NCBI RefSeq assembly: GCF_024158035.1
Contig: NZ_JAMZEK010000002.1
Coordinates: forward strand, 1-64,000
Source: Dyella lutea
GTDB taxonomy: Bacteria; Pseudomonadota; Gammaproteobacteria; Xanthomonadales; Rhodanobacteraceae
Reading direction: 5' to 3'
DNA length: 64,000 bases
Shown piece after piece: positions 50,600 through 60,303 of this stretch. Numbering within the stretch: position 1 is the first letter of the stretch; the number at the start of each line of letters is the position of its first letter. The translations under genes and the position numbers were made by a program. The notes beneath the pieces were generated by a model, which searched no databases, was not told the DNA's origin, and saw only the letters and a program-made list of their open reading frames with translations.

Positions 50600-50828
50600 C
50601 GGTCGGCTTCATGCGGCAAGTGGGAGGGGCATTTCTGCACGCGGCGGCGATCGCGGCCAGGGCCACGGTTTCGACCGGAAGCGACAGGAGGCATTCCCCG
50701 GATCGGTCCCGCCGGGGCGGGATGCAGTGCGCCGCAGCGTAGAGGAGCCGGCCGGCGAGGAGCAAGCCGCGCCGCGGTGGGCATGGCCCCCTACACTAGC
50801 TGCCCTCGCTTTCGCCGGATCGGTTTCC

Positions 50829-51449
50829 ATGGGCAGCCTCCTCACCATCGCCGTGGTCCACCTGCTCGCGCTTGCAAGTCCGGGGCCGGACTTCCTGTTC
50901 GTCTCGCAGACCGCTGCGGCCCGTTCGCGCGCGCAGGCGATGGCCGGCGTGTGCGGCATCGCGCTGGGGGTGGCGGTGTGGGCCGCGCTGGCCCTGCTCG
51001 GGCTGCATCTGGTGATGGCGCGCTTGGGCTGGCTGCAGAAGGCGATCGCCACGGCAGGGGCGGTCTACCTGATCTGGCTGGGTGTACAACTGCTGCGCAG
51101 CACCTGGCGAGGTTCCGGCCGCGCCACGCCCGCACGCGTCGCGCCCGATGCCTGGCACAGCCTGCGCTCCGGGCTGCTGACCAATCTCTCCAACCCCAAG
51201 GCGCTGGTCTACTTCGGCAGCGTGTTCTCGGTGCTGGTGGGGCCGGCCGCAAGCGCGGCCACGCGCTGGCTCATCGGTGGGCTGGTGGTGGGCGAGACGC
51301 TGGCGTGGTTCGCCCTGGTGGCGGCGTGCTTCGGTCTGCCGGCGGTGCGTCGCGGCTACCTGCGGATGGCCCGCGCGATCGATGCGCTGGCGGGTGCGGT
51401 GTTCGTGCTGTTCGGCCTGCGCTTGCTGCTGGGCGACCGTCCGGCCTGA
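50829..51449 (+). CDS. LysE/RhtC family amino acid exporter
   Basis: A 206-residue membrane protein with about six helices. LALASPGPDFLFVSQTAAARS is the N-terminal family motif (PGPD), and LLTNLSNPKALVYFGSVFS the central NPK motif of RhtB/LysE exporters. Threonine or homoserine lactone export (RhtC) is the closest known role, but substrate is not certain. The ribosome site is not obvious; 229 bp lie between it and the divergent MFS gene, with no gene seen there. It ends 12 bp from the convergent yraN. Confidence 0.85.
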   Translation: MGSLLTIAVVHLLALASPGPDFLFVSQTAAARSRAQAMAGVCGIALGVAVWAALALLGLHLVMARLGWLQKAIATAGAVYLIWLGVQLLRSTWRGSGRATPARVAPDAWHSLRSGLLTNLSNPKALVYFGSVFSVLVGPAASAATRWLIGGLVVGETLAWFALVAACFGLPAVRRGYLRMARAIDALAGAVFVLFGLRLLLGDRPA

Positions 51450-51461
51450 AGGCGCCGTGGC

Positions 51462-51818
51462 TCAGTCGGCCTCGAACGCGCCGCGCAGCCAGCGCATCCG
51501 GGCTTCCTCGCCGGTGCCGTCGTAGCTGACCACGTCGAAGCGACAGGTTCGCCGGGCATGCTGCGGATGGGCGGCGAGCCACAATGAGGCGGTACGGATG
51601 AGGCGCCCGCGCTTGCTAGCGGTGATCGACGCCGCGGCACCGCCGTGGCCGTTGCGCGCACGCTGGCGCACTTCGACGAAGACGATCTGCTCGCCGTCGC
51701 GCATCACCAGGTCCAGTTCGCCATGCCGGGTGGTGTAGTTGCACGACAGCAGGACCAGTCCTGCGCGTTCCAGATCGCGCTGGGCGAGCGCCTCGAAGGC
51801 GGCGCCGGCCTTGCGCAT
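51462..51818 (-). CDS. yraN: YraN family (UPF0102) endonuclease-like protein
   Basis: A 118-residue protein of the UPF0102 family with a restriction-endonuclease-like core: AFEALAQRDLERAGL, NYTTRHGELDLVM (E and D of the metal site) and FVEVRQRARNGHGGAAASI (ExxxR in place of the usual EVK). Its role is not established. The ATG at 51818 shares one base with the lpoA stop (TGATG), so translation is coupled. The order lpoA-yraN is conserved across gammaproteobacteria. In many relatives a DnaA-binding diaA gene follows; it is absent here. Confidence 0.88.
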   Translation of the reverse strand: MRKAGAAFEALAQRDLERAGLVLLSCNYTTRHGELDLVMRDGEQIVFVEVRQRARNGHGGAAASITASKRGRLIRTASLWLAAHPQHARRTCRFDVVSYDGTGEEARMRWLRGAFEAD

Positions 51819-53656
51819 CAGGGCTGGCCGGCGCTGCTGGCCGGAGCCGGCAGTCCGCTGCCCGGGGCCGGTTCCGGTGGAGCAACCGACGGGGCATCCA
51901 GTTGCAGGCTGCCGGTCAGCGGGCGCGCCACGCCATCGGTGAACTTCGCCCACACCAGTACACGCCGCACGTGGCCGAAGGGATCGGCGGCAAGCTGGCC
52001 GGTGGCGCCGGGGAGGTAGCTGCCCGGGTGGTCGCGCAACCAGCCGAGGTACGGCACCAGGTTCCACGCGTCCATGCCGAAGGCGAACAGCCGCGCCGCA
52101 CCACCACTGGCAGCCGGGAGCAGGGCGGCGATGCCGGCGTGCGGCGGCAGCCCAGGCTGGGCGTCGAACAGCCAGGGGGCGTCGCAGAACTCCACGCCTT
52201 CGAGGTCGCGGTCGTCGCCGGCATCGTCGGTGCCGCCGTAGATGTGGGAGGTGCCGAATACCGGCAACGTGATGTGCGCCACGCGCAGCTGCGGCAGCAG
52301 CAGGCGCGCCTGCTCGGGACGCATGCTGATGAAGATCGCCGCATCGGGCTGTGTCGCCGGAATGTTCATGCCGGCGATGGTCTGGGTGAAGTTGATGGCG
52401 CCGACGGCCAGCGATGCCTGCGTCACCACCTGCCCGCCGCGCGCGACCAGCTCGGCCTTGAACGCCGCGGCGGCACGCTGGGCGAAATCCTGGGCAGACA
52501 CGATCACGTAGGCCGAGTGCAGCCCGCGCTCGATCAGGTGGTCGGCGGCCTGGGCCCCCTCGGTCTCGGGCAGCAGGCCGAACTCGGACACGCTGGCCGA
52601 GGGCGGCGTGTTGTCGTCGGCCTGATTCAGGGCGAGCACCGGCACCGGCAGGCTGGCCTGGGTGGCGACGGCGGTGACCGCCGCGCGAGTAAGCGGCCCG
52701 ACCACCAGTTCGGCGCCGTCGCTGACAGCCTGCCGGTAGGCCTTCACTGCGCCGGCGGCGGTGCCGTCGCTGCCGTAGACGCGCACTTCCGCCCGCGGTG
52801 CATGGGTGCGGCTGGCGTCGGTATAGGCGGCGAAGAAGCCCTCACGGACAGACGTGGATGCGCTGGCGAACTCCGGCGAGTCGGGCAGCAGCAGGGCGAT
52901 CCGCGCAGGCATCTGGTAGCCCTCGCGGATGTTGGCGTCGGCGCCGGGCATCATCGTGCCGACCGGCTGGTCCAGCGATGGCTGCGGCGTGGCGACGGTG
53001 ATGCCGCGCTGCGAGAGGGATTCGTTGATCCACGGCAGCATGCGGTCCGACGGGGTCATGGCGCGGGCGCGTTGCTGCAGTTCGGCCACGCTTAGCTTGC
53101 CGAGCTGTGCCAGCACTTCGCGCTGGTTCTGTGCGCGGTCCAATCCGCTGAGAGAGTCGTCCATCTGTGCGCGGGTACGCGCCGCGGTCCAGTGGTCGCC
53201 GATGGCATCTAGGGCGCGTGCACGCATCTCAAGCAACCGCAACTGCAGATCCTGCGGCACCCGCAGGCTGGGTTGCGTCGTGAGGTTGAGGGCGCTGCGC
53301 GGATCGTTGTGGTGCAGGGCGATCTCGGCGCGCAGCAGGTCCAGCCGTACCGGCTCGTCGCCGCTGAGGCGATCGCGGCGGATGTTCGCGAGCACGGCGG
53401 CGGTCTTGTCCAGGTCGCCTTCCTGCCGGTAGGCCTCCGCCGCGTTGAGGCGGTAGGCGTCGGCATGGGCGGTGCTATTGCCGGCCAGGGTCAGGTACGC
53501 CTGGGCCGCCTGGTCGAAATTGCCCTGCTGGCGCAGCGTGTCGGCCTGGTGCAAGGCGGCGGTCTCGGCGGGCGAGCGCTGGGTGGCCGTCGGTACGCAG
53601 GCGGTGAGCGCAAGGCTGATCAGCAGGCCGAGGCCGGCGGCGCGAGTCAGGCGCAT
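51818..53656 (-). CDS. lpoA: LppC family lipoprotein, penicillin-binding protein activator LpoA
   Basis: A 612-residue outer-membrane lipoprotein. The lipobox is LTAC (about residues 14-17). The N-terminal half is TPR-like (ADTLRQQGNFDQAAQAYLTL), and the C-terminal half resembles a periplasmic binding protein (PARIALLLPDSPEFASAS, LVVGPLTRAAVTAV, VFGTSHIYGG). LpoA activates the peptidoglycan synthase PBP1a in E. coli. The start at 53656 was chosen because it opens the signal; the frame is open up to 53827. It is divergent from rsmI, as in E. coli and Pseudomonas. Confidence 0.9.
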   Translation of the reverse strand: MRLTRAAGLGLLISLALTACVPTATQRSPAETAALHQADTLRQQGNFDQAAQAYLTLAGNSTAHADAYRLNAAEAYRQEGDLDKTAAVLANIRRDRLSGDEPVRLDLLRAEIALHHNDPRSALNLTTQPSLRVPQDLQLRLLEMRARALDAIGDHWTAARTRAQMDDSLSGLDRAQNQREVLAQLGKLSVAELQQRARAMTPSDRMLPWINESLSQRGITVATPQPSLDQPVGTMMPGADANIREGYQMPARIALLLPDSPEFASASTSVREGFFAAYTDASRTHAPRAEVRVYGSDGTAAGAVKAYRQAVSDGAELVVGPLTRAAVTAVATQASLPVPVLALNQADDNTPPSASVSEFGLLPETEGAQAADHLIERGLHSAYVIVSAQDFAQRAAAAFKAELVARGGQVVTQASLAVGAINFTQTIAGMNIPATQPDAAIFISMRPEQARLLLPQLRVAHITLPVFGTSHIYGGTDDAGDDRDLEGVEFCDAPWLFDAQPGLPPHAGIAALLPAASGGAARLFAFGMDAWNLVPYLGWLRDHPGSYLPGATGQLAADPFGHVRRVLVWAKFTDGVARPLTGSLQLDAPSVAPPEPAPGSGLPAPASSAGQP

Positions 53657-53747
53657 GGAGAATCCCTTGGGTCGTGATCGGAAAGGTAGGACTGCGCGAT
53701 GATAGACGATCAATCCGTCGCGCCGCGGCGGACGAGGATCCCAGTCG

Positions 53748-54575
53748 ATGCCATCCAGCCAATCCGGTTCCCTGTGGGTGGTCGCCACGCCGATCGGCCA
53801 CCGCGACGATATTTCCGCACGGGCCATTCAGGCCTTGCGCGACGTCGCGGTGATCGCCGCCGAGGACACCCGGCACAGCCGTCCGCTGCTGCAGCACCAT
53901 GGCATCGATACGCCGCTGGTGGCGTTGCACGAGCACAACGAACGCGAAATCGTGGACGGACTGGTTCGCCGCATGACCGAGGGCGAGTCGGTGGCGCTGA
54001 TCTCCGATGCCGGCACGCCGTTGATCTCCGATCCGGGCTTCCGGCTGGTGCGCGCTGCGCGTGCTGCTGGCGTGCGCTGTATCCCGGTGCCGGGCGCCTG
54101 CGCGGCCATCGCCGCGCTGTCGGTGGCAGGGTTGCCCAGCGACCGTTTCGTGTTCGAGGGTTTCCTGCCACCGAAGGCTGCGGCGCGGCGCGCCCGCCTG
54201 CAGGAGCTGGCCGGGGAAGGGCGCACGCTGATCTTCTACGAGTCCTCGCACCGCGTGGCGGAGAGCCTGGCGGACATGCGCGACGCCTTCGGCGCACAGC
54301 GCGAGGCGGTGCTGGCCCGCGAGCTGACCAAGCTGTTCGAGACCGTATTGGGCGAGCCGCTGGGCGAGCTGGCGGCGCGGGTCGCCGCCGACCCCGACCA
54401 GCAGCGCGGCGAATGCGTGGTGCTGGTGGCCGGGCGCGGCGAGGAGGTCGACGCCCGGCTGGCCGAGGGGGAGCGGGTGTTCGCCATCCTGCGCGAGGAG
54501 CTGCCGCCGGCCAGGGCGGCCAAGCTGGCCGCGGCGATCAGCGGCGCTCCGCGCAAGCTGCTGTACCGCGAGTAG
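53748..54575 (+). CDS. rsmI: 16S rRNA (cytidine-1402 2'-O)-methyltransferase
   Basis: A 275-residue SAM-dependent methyltransferase that modifies C1402 in the decoding centre of 16S rRNA together with RsmH, which is encoded downstream. SLWVVATPIGHRDDISARA, EDTRHSRPLLQHHGI, ALISDAGTPLISDPGFRLV and PVPGACAAIAALSVAGLP are the family blocks (the SDAGTP is diagnostic). The gene has no visible strong ribosome site. Both rRNA C1402 enzymes therefore lie within 3 kb of each other here. Confidence 0.95.
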   Translation: MPSSQSGSLWVVATPIGHRDDISARAIQALRDVAVIAAEDTRHSRPLLQHHGIDTPLVALHEHNEREIVDGLVRRMTEGESVALISDAGTPLISDPGFRLVRAARAAGVRCIPVPGACAAIAALSVAGLPSDRFVFEGFLPPKAAARRARLQELAGEGRTLIFYESSHRVAESLADMRDAFGAQREAVLARELTKLFETVLGEPLGELAARVAADPDQQRGECVVLVAGRGEEVDARLAEGERVFAILREELPPARAAKLAAAISGAPRKLLYRE

Positions 54576-54637
54576 CGCTGAGCGCTGCCTGCGCGGTCCG
54601 TTCCCGATCCGTTCTCCCTATTCCCGCTCCCGCCCCC

Positions 54638-54643
54638 TACAAT
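54638..54643 (+). promoter_or_regulatory. -10 element of rnpB
   Basis: TACAAT lies 5-6 bp before the predicted 5' end of the RNase P RNA. The -35 region is pyrimidine-rich (TCCCTATTCCC) without a good hexamer. Confidence 0.55.
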
Positions 54644-54648
54644 ACGAG

Positions 54649-55012
<364 letters not shown>

Positions 55013-55020
55013 TTTTTCCA

Positions 55021-55050
55021 CCCCGGGCGGGCGACCGCCCGGGGTTTTTT
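55021..55050 (+). terminator. rho-independent terminator of rnpB
   Basis: Stem CCCCGGGCGG / CCGCCCGGGG (55021-55044) is perfect and is followed by six T residues (55045-55050). Confidence 0.93.
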
Positions 55051-55219
55051 GTGGTGTGGCCGGTTCTGAATGCTGGTTCATCCCGGGTGGCGTGTGACTG
55101 CGCCACTGGCGTGGGACAAAAATTCCATGGTTTCAAGCATCTTGCTTGGCTTCCTCAGGTAAGAGGTGAAATTTGGTCACCTCTTTGCCTTTACTCCTTG
55201 ATTCACAAAAGAAATTCCC

Positions 55220-55248
55220 TTGACAGTCTCATGGGGCGAGACTATCGT
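55220..55248 (+). promoter_or_regulatory. dcw cluster promoter (Pmra)
   Basis: TTGACA (55220-55225), 17-bp spacer, TATCGT (55243-55248): a perfect -35 and a 4/6 -10. The upstream stretch 55180-55219 is AT-rich for this genome. Transcription would begin near 55255, inside the MraZ boxes. Confidence 0.75.
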
Positions 55249-55281
55249 GGGTTTCGGTGTGAAATCGTGGGTTTTTGTGGA
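55248..55281 (+). promoter_or_regulatory. MraZ-binding boxes (four 10-bp repeats)
   Basis: TGGG (55248), TGTG (55258), TGGG (55268) and TGGA (55278) start exactly 10 bp apart. MraZ is known to bind TGGG-N6 repeats in front of its own gene and repress the dcw cluster. The first box overlaps the -10, so binding would block the promoter. Confidence 0.8.
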
Positions 55282-55292
55282 GTCATTGGGCC

Positions 55293-55739
55293 GTGTTTCA
55301 GGGCGAGACCGCCATCAGTGTTGACGACAAGGGCCGGCTGGCCATCCCGACGATGTATCGGGAGCTGGTCGCGGGCGCCTGTGCCAATCGCCTGGTGGTG
55401 ACCTACAACCCCTTCGAGCATGGCTGTCTCTGGCTGTTTCCTCATGCGCAATGGGAGCAGGTGCGGGACCAGGTCAATGCGTTGCCCAGCGTCAAGGCCG
55501 CCCACCGCAACCTGCAGATGAAGCTGGTGGGTGCCGCGGCGGTGGTCGAGCCGGACAGCGCCGCGCGGATCCTGCTGCCGGCGAGCCAGCGAAGTACCGC
55601 GGGGATCGAGAAGAAGGCGGTGCTGCTGGGCATGGGCAACAAGTTCGAGCTGTGGAGCGAGCAGGCCCATCTGGCAAAGATCCGCCAGACCCTCGGCGAA
55701 GACGACATCACCCACGAAATGGCAGATCTGCGCCTCTGA
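55293..55739 (+). CDS. mraZ: transcriptional regulator MraZ
   Basis: A 148-residue AbrB-like DNA-binding protein that represses the division cluster. The sequence [23 protein letters not shown] is the standard MraZ N-terminus (DDKGR-xxP), and a second such block [14 protein letters not shown] follows (about 84-97). The start is the GTG at 55293: it gives the family N-terminus, with GGAG about 10 bp upstream. A TTG at 55275 is in frame but would put the MraZ box inside the gene. First gene of the dcw cluster. Confidence 0.93.
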   Translation: MFQGETAISVDDKGRLAIPTMYRELVAGACANRLVVTYNPFEHGCLWLFPHAQWEQVRDQVNALPSVKAAHRNLQMKLVGAAAVVEPDSAARILLPASQRSTAGIEKKAVLLGMGNKFELWSEQAHLAKIRQTLGEDDITHEMADLRL

Positions 55740-55788
55740 GATTGCAGGCGGCGCAACGACAAAGGCGGGACGGGAGCGGGAGTGCGGT

Positions 55789-56739
55789 ATGGGCGAGAGC
55801 CGGATGACAAAATCAGGCTCCGCCCCGCTGCAGCACATTCCGGTGATGCTGGAAGAGGCAGTGGAGGGTCTCGCCGTGAAAGCGGGCGGGCGCTACCTAG
55901 ATGGCACGTTTGGACGCGGCGGACACGCGCGCGCCGTGCTCTCGCGCCTGGGCCCCGGCGGTCGCCTGCTGCTGATGGACCGCGACCCGCAGGCGATTGC
56001 CGCCGCGCGTACCGCGTTCGCCGATGACCCGCGGGTTGCGATCCGCCACGACAATTTCTCCGCGCTGGCCGACTGGGACGAGACCGCGGCCGGGCTCGAC
56101 GGCGTGCTGCTCGACCTCGGCGTGTCCTCGCCGCAGTTGGACGAGGCCGCCCGCGGCTTCAGCTTCATGGCCGACGCGCCGCTGGACATGCGCATGGATC
56201 CGACCCGCGGCGAGAGCGCGGCGGAGTTCCTCGCCCGCGCCGACGAACGCGAGATCGCCGACGTGCTGTGGCAGTTCGGTGAGGAGCGCCAGGCCCGCCG
56301 CATCGCCCGCGCCATCGTGGCCGACCGCGAGGCCACGCCGTTCACCCGCACCGGCCAGCTGGCGGCGCTCATCGAGCGCATCGTCGGCCGCCGCGAACCG
56401 GGCAAGCATCCGGCCACCCGCAGCTTCCAGGCCCTGCGCATCCGCGTGAACGGAGAGCTGGAGTCGCTGCAGCGCGGGCTGGAGGCGGCGCTGGAGCGCC
56501 TGAACGTGGGCGGGCGGCTGTCGATCATCAGCTTCCACTCGCTGGAGGATCGCGCGGTGAAGCTGTTCATCCGCGATCACTCCGGTCGCGTCCAGGGCAG
56601 CCGCCGCGGCCCACCCGTGGCCGCGGCACCCGCCCGCCTGGAGGCGGTCGGCAAGGCGCACTTTCCCTCCGACGCGGAGCAGGTGGCCAACCCGCGCTCC
56701 CGCTCGGCGGTGCTGCGCGTGGCGGAGAAGCTCGCATGA
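55789..56739 (+). CDS. rsmH: 16S rRNA (cytosine-1402 N4)-methyltransferase
   Basis: A 316-residue SAM-dependent enzyme. [31 protein letters not shown] (motif I), [30 protein letters not shown] and [18 protein letters not shown] are the family blocks. The GTFG-GGHA motif replaces the more usual DxTxGxGGH in one position only. Starts at 55789 and 55804 are both possible; GGGAG upstream favours the first. It overlaps ftsL by 4 bp. It acts on the same base as RsmI. Confidence 0.95.
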   Translation: MGESRMTKSGSAPLQHIPVMLEEAVEGLAVKAGGRYLDGTFGRGGHARAVLSRLGPGGRLLLMDRDPQAIAAARTAFADDPRVAIRHDNFSALADWDETAAGLDGVLLDLGVSSPQLDEAARGFSFMADAPLDMRMDPTRGESAAEFLARADEREIADVLWQFGEERQARRIARAIVADREATPFTRTGQLAALIERIVGRREPGKHPATRSFQALRIRVNGELESLQRGLEAALERLNVGGRLSIISFHSLEDRAVKLFIRDHSGRVQGSRRGPPVAAAPARLEAVGKAHFPSDAEQVANPRSRSAVLRVAEKLA

Positions 56740-57008
56740 AGGTGTTCGGCGCCATCGCCCTGGTCGGCCTGCTCAGCCTGGTGCTGCTGAGCGCCCTGGG
56801 CGTGGTGTGGACGCGGCACGAGAGCCGCGTGCTGTTCGTGCGGCTGACCACCCTGCAGAACCAGCGCGACGCGCTCAACGTGGAATACGGCCGGCTCGAG
56901 CTCGAGCAGGCCACCTGGGCCGAACCGCGCCGCATCGACGAGGAAGCGCGCAGCAAGCTCGGGATGGTCACCCCGGCGCCGCAGGACATCCAGCTGGTGC
57001 GCCGATGA
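56736..57008 (+). CDS. ftsL: cell division protein FtsL
   Basis: A 90-residue bitopic protein: a short cytoplasmic end, one helix (about 5-24), then a periplasmic leucine-zipper-like coiled coil ([20 protein letters not shown]). Near its end is the conserved [11 protein letters not shown], the FtsL signature. FtsL forms a complex with FtsB and FtsQ that activates FtsWI. It overlaps rsmH and ftsI by 4 bp each. Confidence 0.92.
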   Translation: MKVFGAIALVGLLSLVLLSALGVVWTRHESRVLFVRLTTLQNQRDALNVEYGRLELEQATWAEPRRIDEEARSKLGMVTPAPQDIQLVRR

Positions 57009-58828
57009 GTCGCCCACGCAAGGTCGTCCCCGCGAATTCCGGCAGTAGCCGTCGCCGCGTCGGGGCACCGAGTGCGCGCCGCCGTCTGACCCTGGTCGTC
57101 GGCCTGCTCGGACTGGCTTCGCTGGGCCTGGTCGCGCGCGCGTTCGATATCCAGGTGATCCGCAAGAACTTCTATCAGGAGCAGGGCGATGCCCGCTTCC
57201 TGCGCGAAGTGCCGATTCCGGTCTCGCGCGGCGCGATCTTCGACCGCAATGGCGAGCCGCTGGCGGTCTCCACGCCGATGGTCTCGATCACTGCCGTGCC
57301 CTCGCAGGTGCTGGAGAGCGACGACCATCTGCCGGCGCTCGCCGCGGCGCTCGGCACCAGCACCGATCAGCTGCGGACTTACCTCGAGCAGCGTTCCAGT
57401 CGCGAGTTCGCCTACCTGAAGCGACAGATGAGCCCGGAAGCTGCGCAGGCCGTGCTCGACCTGGGCATTCCCGGCATCAACGGCCAGCGCGAGTTCCGTC
57501 GCTACTACCCCTCGGGCGAGGTGACCGCGCACGTGCTCGGCTTCACCAACATCGACGACCACGGCCAGGAGGGGCTGGAGCTGGCTTTCGACGACTGGCT
57601 GTCCGGCCAGCCCGGCAAGAAGAGGGTGATCCGTGACAACAAGGGTCACATCGTCGAGGACGTGGAGCAGATCCGCGCACCCAAACCCGGCCACAACCTC
57701 ACGCTGAGCATCGACCGCCGCATCCAGTTCCTTGCCTACAGCGAGCTGAAGAACGCGGTGGAGAAGTCGGAGGCGGATTCCGCCTCGATGGTGATCCTCG
57801 ACGTGAAGACCGGCGAGGTGCTGGCCATGGTCAACATGCCCACCTACAACCCGAACGCGATCGGTTCCAGCACGGCGTCGTCGCGGCGCAACCGCGCCAT
57901 GACCGACGTGCTCGAGCCTGGCTCGACCATCAAGCCGGTGCTGATGGCCGCGGCGCTATCCAGTGGCCAGTACACCCCGACCGGCCCGCTGATCGACACC
58001 ACCGGTGGGCACTGGTATTTCCAGGGCCACGATATCCACGACACCCACAACTGGGGCGTGCTGACGCCCACGGGTGTGATCACCAAGTCGTCCAACGTCG
58101 GTGCGGCGCACATCGCGATGTCGCTGGATACCAAGCTGATGTACGACACCTACCGGGCCTTCGGCTTCGGTAACAGCACCGACAGCGGGTTCCCCGGCGA
58201 GGCCTCCGGTTACCTGAAGATCGGCCGCGACTGGCGTCCGCTGGAGAAGGCGATCATGGGCTACGGCTACGGCCTGAACGTGACCGTGCTTCAGCTCGCC
58301 AACGCCTACGCCACGATCGCCGACGGCGGCGTGATGCACTCGCCCAGCTTCATCAAGGGCAGCGACTCGCCACCCAGGGCGATCATCTCGCCGCAGATCG
58401 CGCACGAGCTGATCCAGATGCTGGAAACGGTGATCCAGCCCGGCGGCACCGGTGCACCCTACGCTTACGTCGCCAACTACGCCGTGGCGGGCAAGACCGG
58501 TACCGCGCACAAGGCCAGTGCCGGAGGCTATTCGAAGAACAGCTACACCTCCGCCTTCGTCGGCATCGTGCCGGCGACCCATCCGCGCCTGGTCGCGGCC
58601 GTGGTGGTCGACAACCCCAAGAAGGGCAGCTACTACGGCGGCCTGGTTTCCGGTCCCGTATTCGCCCGGGTGATGGATGGCGCGCTGCGCCTGCTGGACA
58701 TCCCGCCGGACAACATCGGTCGCTGGTACGTCGGCCAGCCGCTGCAGGACAAGAACGGATTGATCGGCAGCAAGGCCCCCGAGGCGCCCGACATCGAGGA
58801 GGCCCCGGTGGACCGGGTAACGCCATGA
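57005..58828 (+). CDS. ftsI: septal peptidoglycan transpeptidase FtsI (PBP3)
   Basis: A 607-residue class B penicillin-binding protein. One helix at about 28-48, then a pedestal domain (RGAIFDRNGEPLAVS, 75-89, and YYPSGEVTAHVLGFTN). The transpeptidase has STIK (307-310), SSN (362-364) and KTG (497-499). It crosslinks septal wall in complex with FtsW, encoded downstream. It overlaps ftsL and murE by 4 bp. Length is as in the family (about 580-610). Confidence 0.96.
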   Translation: MSRPRKVVPANSGSSRRRVGAPSARRRLTLVVGLLGLASLGLVARAFDIQVIRKNFYQEQGDARFLREVPIPVSRGAIFDRNGEPLAVSTPMVSITAVPSQVLESDDHLPALAAALGTSTDQLRTYLEQRSSREFAYLKRQMSPEAAQAVLDLGIPGINGQREFRRYYPSGEVTAHVLGFTNIDDHGQEGLELAFDDWLSGQPGKKRVIRDNKGHIVEDVEQIRAPKPGHNLTLSIDRRIQFLAYSELKNAVEKSEADSASMVILDVKTGEVLAMVNMPTYNPNAIGSSTASSRRNRAMTDVLEPGSTIKPVLMAAALSSGQYTPTGPLIDTTGGHWYFQGHDIHDTHNWGVLTPTGVITKSSNVGAAHIAMSLDTKLMYDTYRAFGFGNSTDSGFPGEASGYLKIGRDWRPLEKAIMGYGYGLNVTVLQLANAYATIADGGVMHSPSFIKGSDSPPRAIISPQIAHELIQMLETVIQPGGTGAPYAYVANYAVAGKTGTAHKASAGGYSKNSYTSAFVGIVPATHPRLVAAVVVDNPKKGSYYGGLVSGPVFARVMDGALRLLDIPPDNIGRWYVGQPLQDKNGLIGSKAPEAPDIEEAPVDRVTP

Positions 58829-60303
58829 CGATCCAGCGACTCGACCAGTTGCTGCAGGGTCTCGCCGACACCGCCCCGTGGGGCGGTCTCGCCGTTTCCG
58901 GGCTCACCCTCCATTCGCACGATGCCCGGCCGGGCTTCGCGTTCGTTGCCCTGCGCGGCACCCGCCAACACGGCATGGCGTTCGCCGCCGACGCGGTGGC
59001 GCGTGGTGCGGTGGCGGTGATCGCCGAGGCTCCGGTGCCGTCCGACGTGCCCGGGCTGGGGGTGCCGGTGGTGTGGGTGGACAGTCTGGCCGCGCGGATC
59101 GGCGAGATCGCCGCGCGCTTCCATGGACAGCCCTCGCGGCATTTGCGCCTGATCGGCGTGACCGGCACCAACGGCAAGACCTCCACCGTGCAACTGCTGG
59201 CGCAGGCCCTGCATGCGCTCGGCCACCGGGCAGCGACGATCGGCACGCTCGGCGCTGGACTGGTCGGCGAGCTGCGCGAGGGGGAGCGCACCACGCCGGA
59301 CGCGATCAATGTGCAGGCAACGTTGGCGGCGTTTCGCGAGGCCGGGGCCAGCCACGTGGCCATGGAAGTCTCTTCCCACGCACTGGTGCAGGGTCGGGTC
59401 AACGGGGTCGCGTTCGAGGTGGCGGCCTTCACCAACCTCACCCGCGACCACCTGGACTACCACGGCACGATGGAAGCCTACGGCGAAGCCAAGGCCCGCC
59501 TGTTTGCATGGCCGGGACTGAGGGCTGCAGCGATCAACGTCGATGACGCGTTCGGTGCGACGCTGGCCGAGCGCCTGCCGCCCGGGGTGGCAGGCCTGCG
59601 CGTGAGCGCCGCCGGCCTGGCCGGTGCGGACGTGGCGGCCGAACAGGTCGTGACCTCGGGCGAGGGACTGGCCTTCCTGCTGCGCACGCCCTGGGGCTCG
59701 CGGCCGGTGCGCAGCCGGCTGCTGGGCCGCTTCAACGTGGCCAACCTGCTCACCGTGGTGGCCTGCCTCGGTGCGCTCGGCGAATCGTTCGAGGACATCG
59801 TCGGAGCGGTGCAGACGCTGGCGCCGGTCAATGGCCGGATGAACCGCCTCGGCGACGGTCTGCGCCAGCCGCTCGTGGTGGTGGACTACGCACACACGCC
59901 GGACGCCCTGGAGCAGGCCCTCACGGCACTGCGCGCGCACTGCGCCGGACGCCTCCTGTGCGTGTTCGGCTGCGGCGGCGAGCGCGATGCCGGCAAGCGT
60001 CCGGTGATGGGGGCGATTGCCGAGCGTCTCGCCGATGTGGCGATCGTCACCGACGACAACCCGCGCGGCGAGGATGGCGACGCCATCGTGGCGCAGATCG
60101 TGGCCGGCTTCGCCGATCCGGCGAGGGCACGCGTGGAGCGTGACCGCGAGACGGCGATCCGCCTGGCGCTGTCGATGGCCCATGCCGGCGACGTGCTGCT
60201 GGTGGCCGGCAAAGGCCACGAAACCTATCAGGAGGGCGCGCACGGAAAGCGCCCGTTCGATGACATGGAAGTGGCGCGCGTCGCGCTGGAGGCCTGCGCA
60301 TGA
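58825..60303 (+). CDS. murE: UDP-MurNAc-L-Ala-Glu : meso-diaminopimelate ligase
   Basis: A 492-residue ATP-dependent ligase adding the third residue of the stem peptide. GVTGTNGKTST (111-121) binds ATP, TPDAINVQ binds UDP-sugar, and DNPR (about 411-414) is the motif that selects meso-diaminopimelate over lysine. EVSSHAL is present. It overlaps ftsI and murF by 4 bp. The reaction requires a D-Glu substrate from MurD or a replacement path (see murD finding). Confidence 0.95.
   Translation: MTIQRLDQLLQGLADTAPWGGLAVSGLTLHSHDARPGFAFVALRGTRQHGMAFAADAVARGAVAVIAEAPVPSDVPGLGVPVVWVDSLAARIGEIAARFHGQPSRHLRLIGVTGTNGKTSTVQLLAQALHALGHRAATIGTLGAGLVGELREGERTTPDAINVQATLAAFREAGASHVAMEVSSHALVQGRVNGVAFEVAAFTNLTRDHLDYHGTMEAYGEAKARLFAWPGLRAAAINVDDAFGATLAERLPPGVAGLRVSAAGLAGADVAAEQVVTSGEGLAFLLRTPWGSRPVRSRLLGRFNVANLLTVVACLGALGESFEDIVGAVQTLAPVNGRMNRLGDGLRQPLVVVDYAHTPDALEQALTALRAHCAGRLLCVFGCGGERDAGKRPVMGAIAERLADVAIVTDDNPRGEDGDAIVAQIVAGFADPARARVERDRETAIRLALSMAHAGDVLLVAGKGHETYQEGAHGKRPFDDMEVARVALEACA

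Noticed and set aside
55275-55292. TTG start giving a longer MraZ
   Set aside because: It would put an MraZ box inside the gene; the GTG at 55293 gives the family N-terminus.
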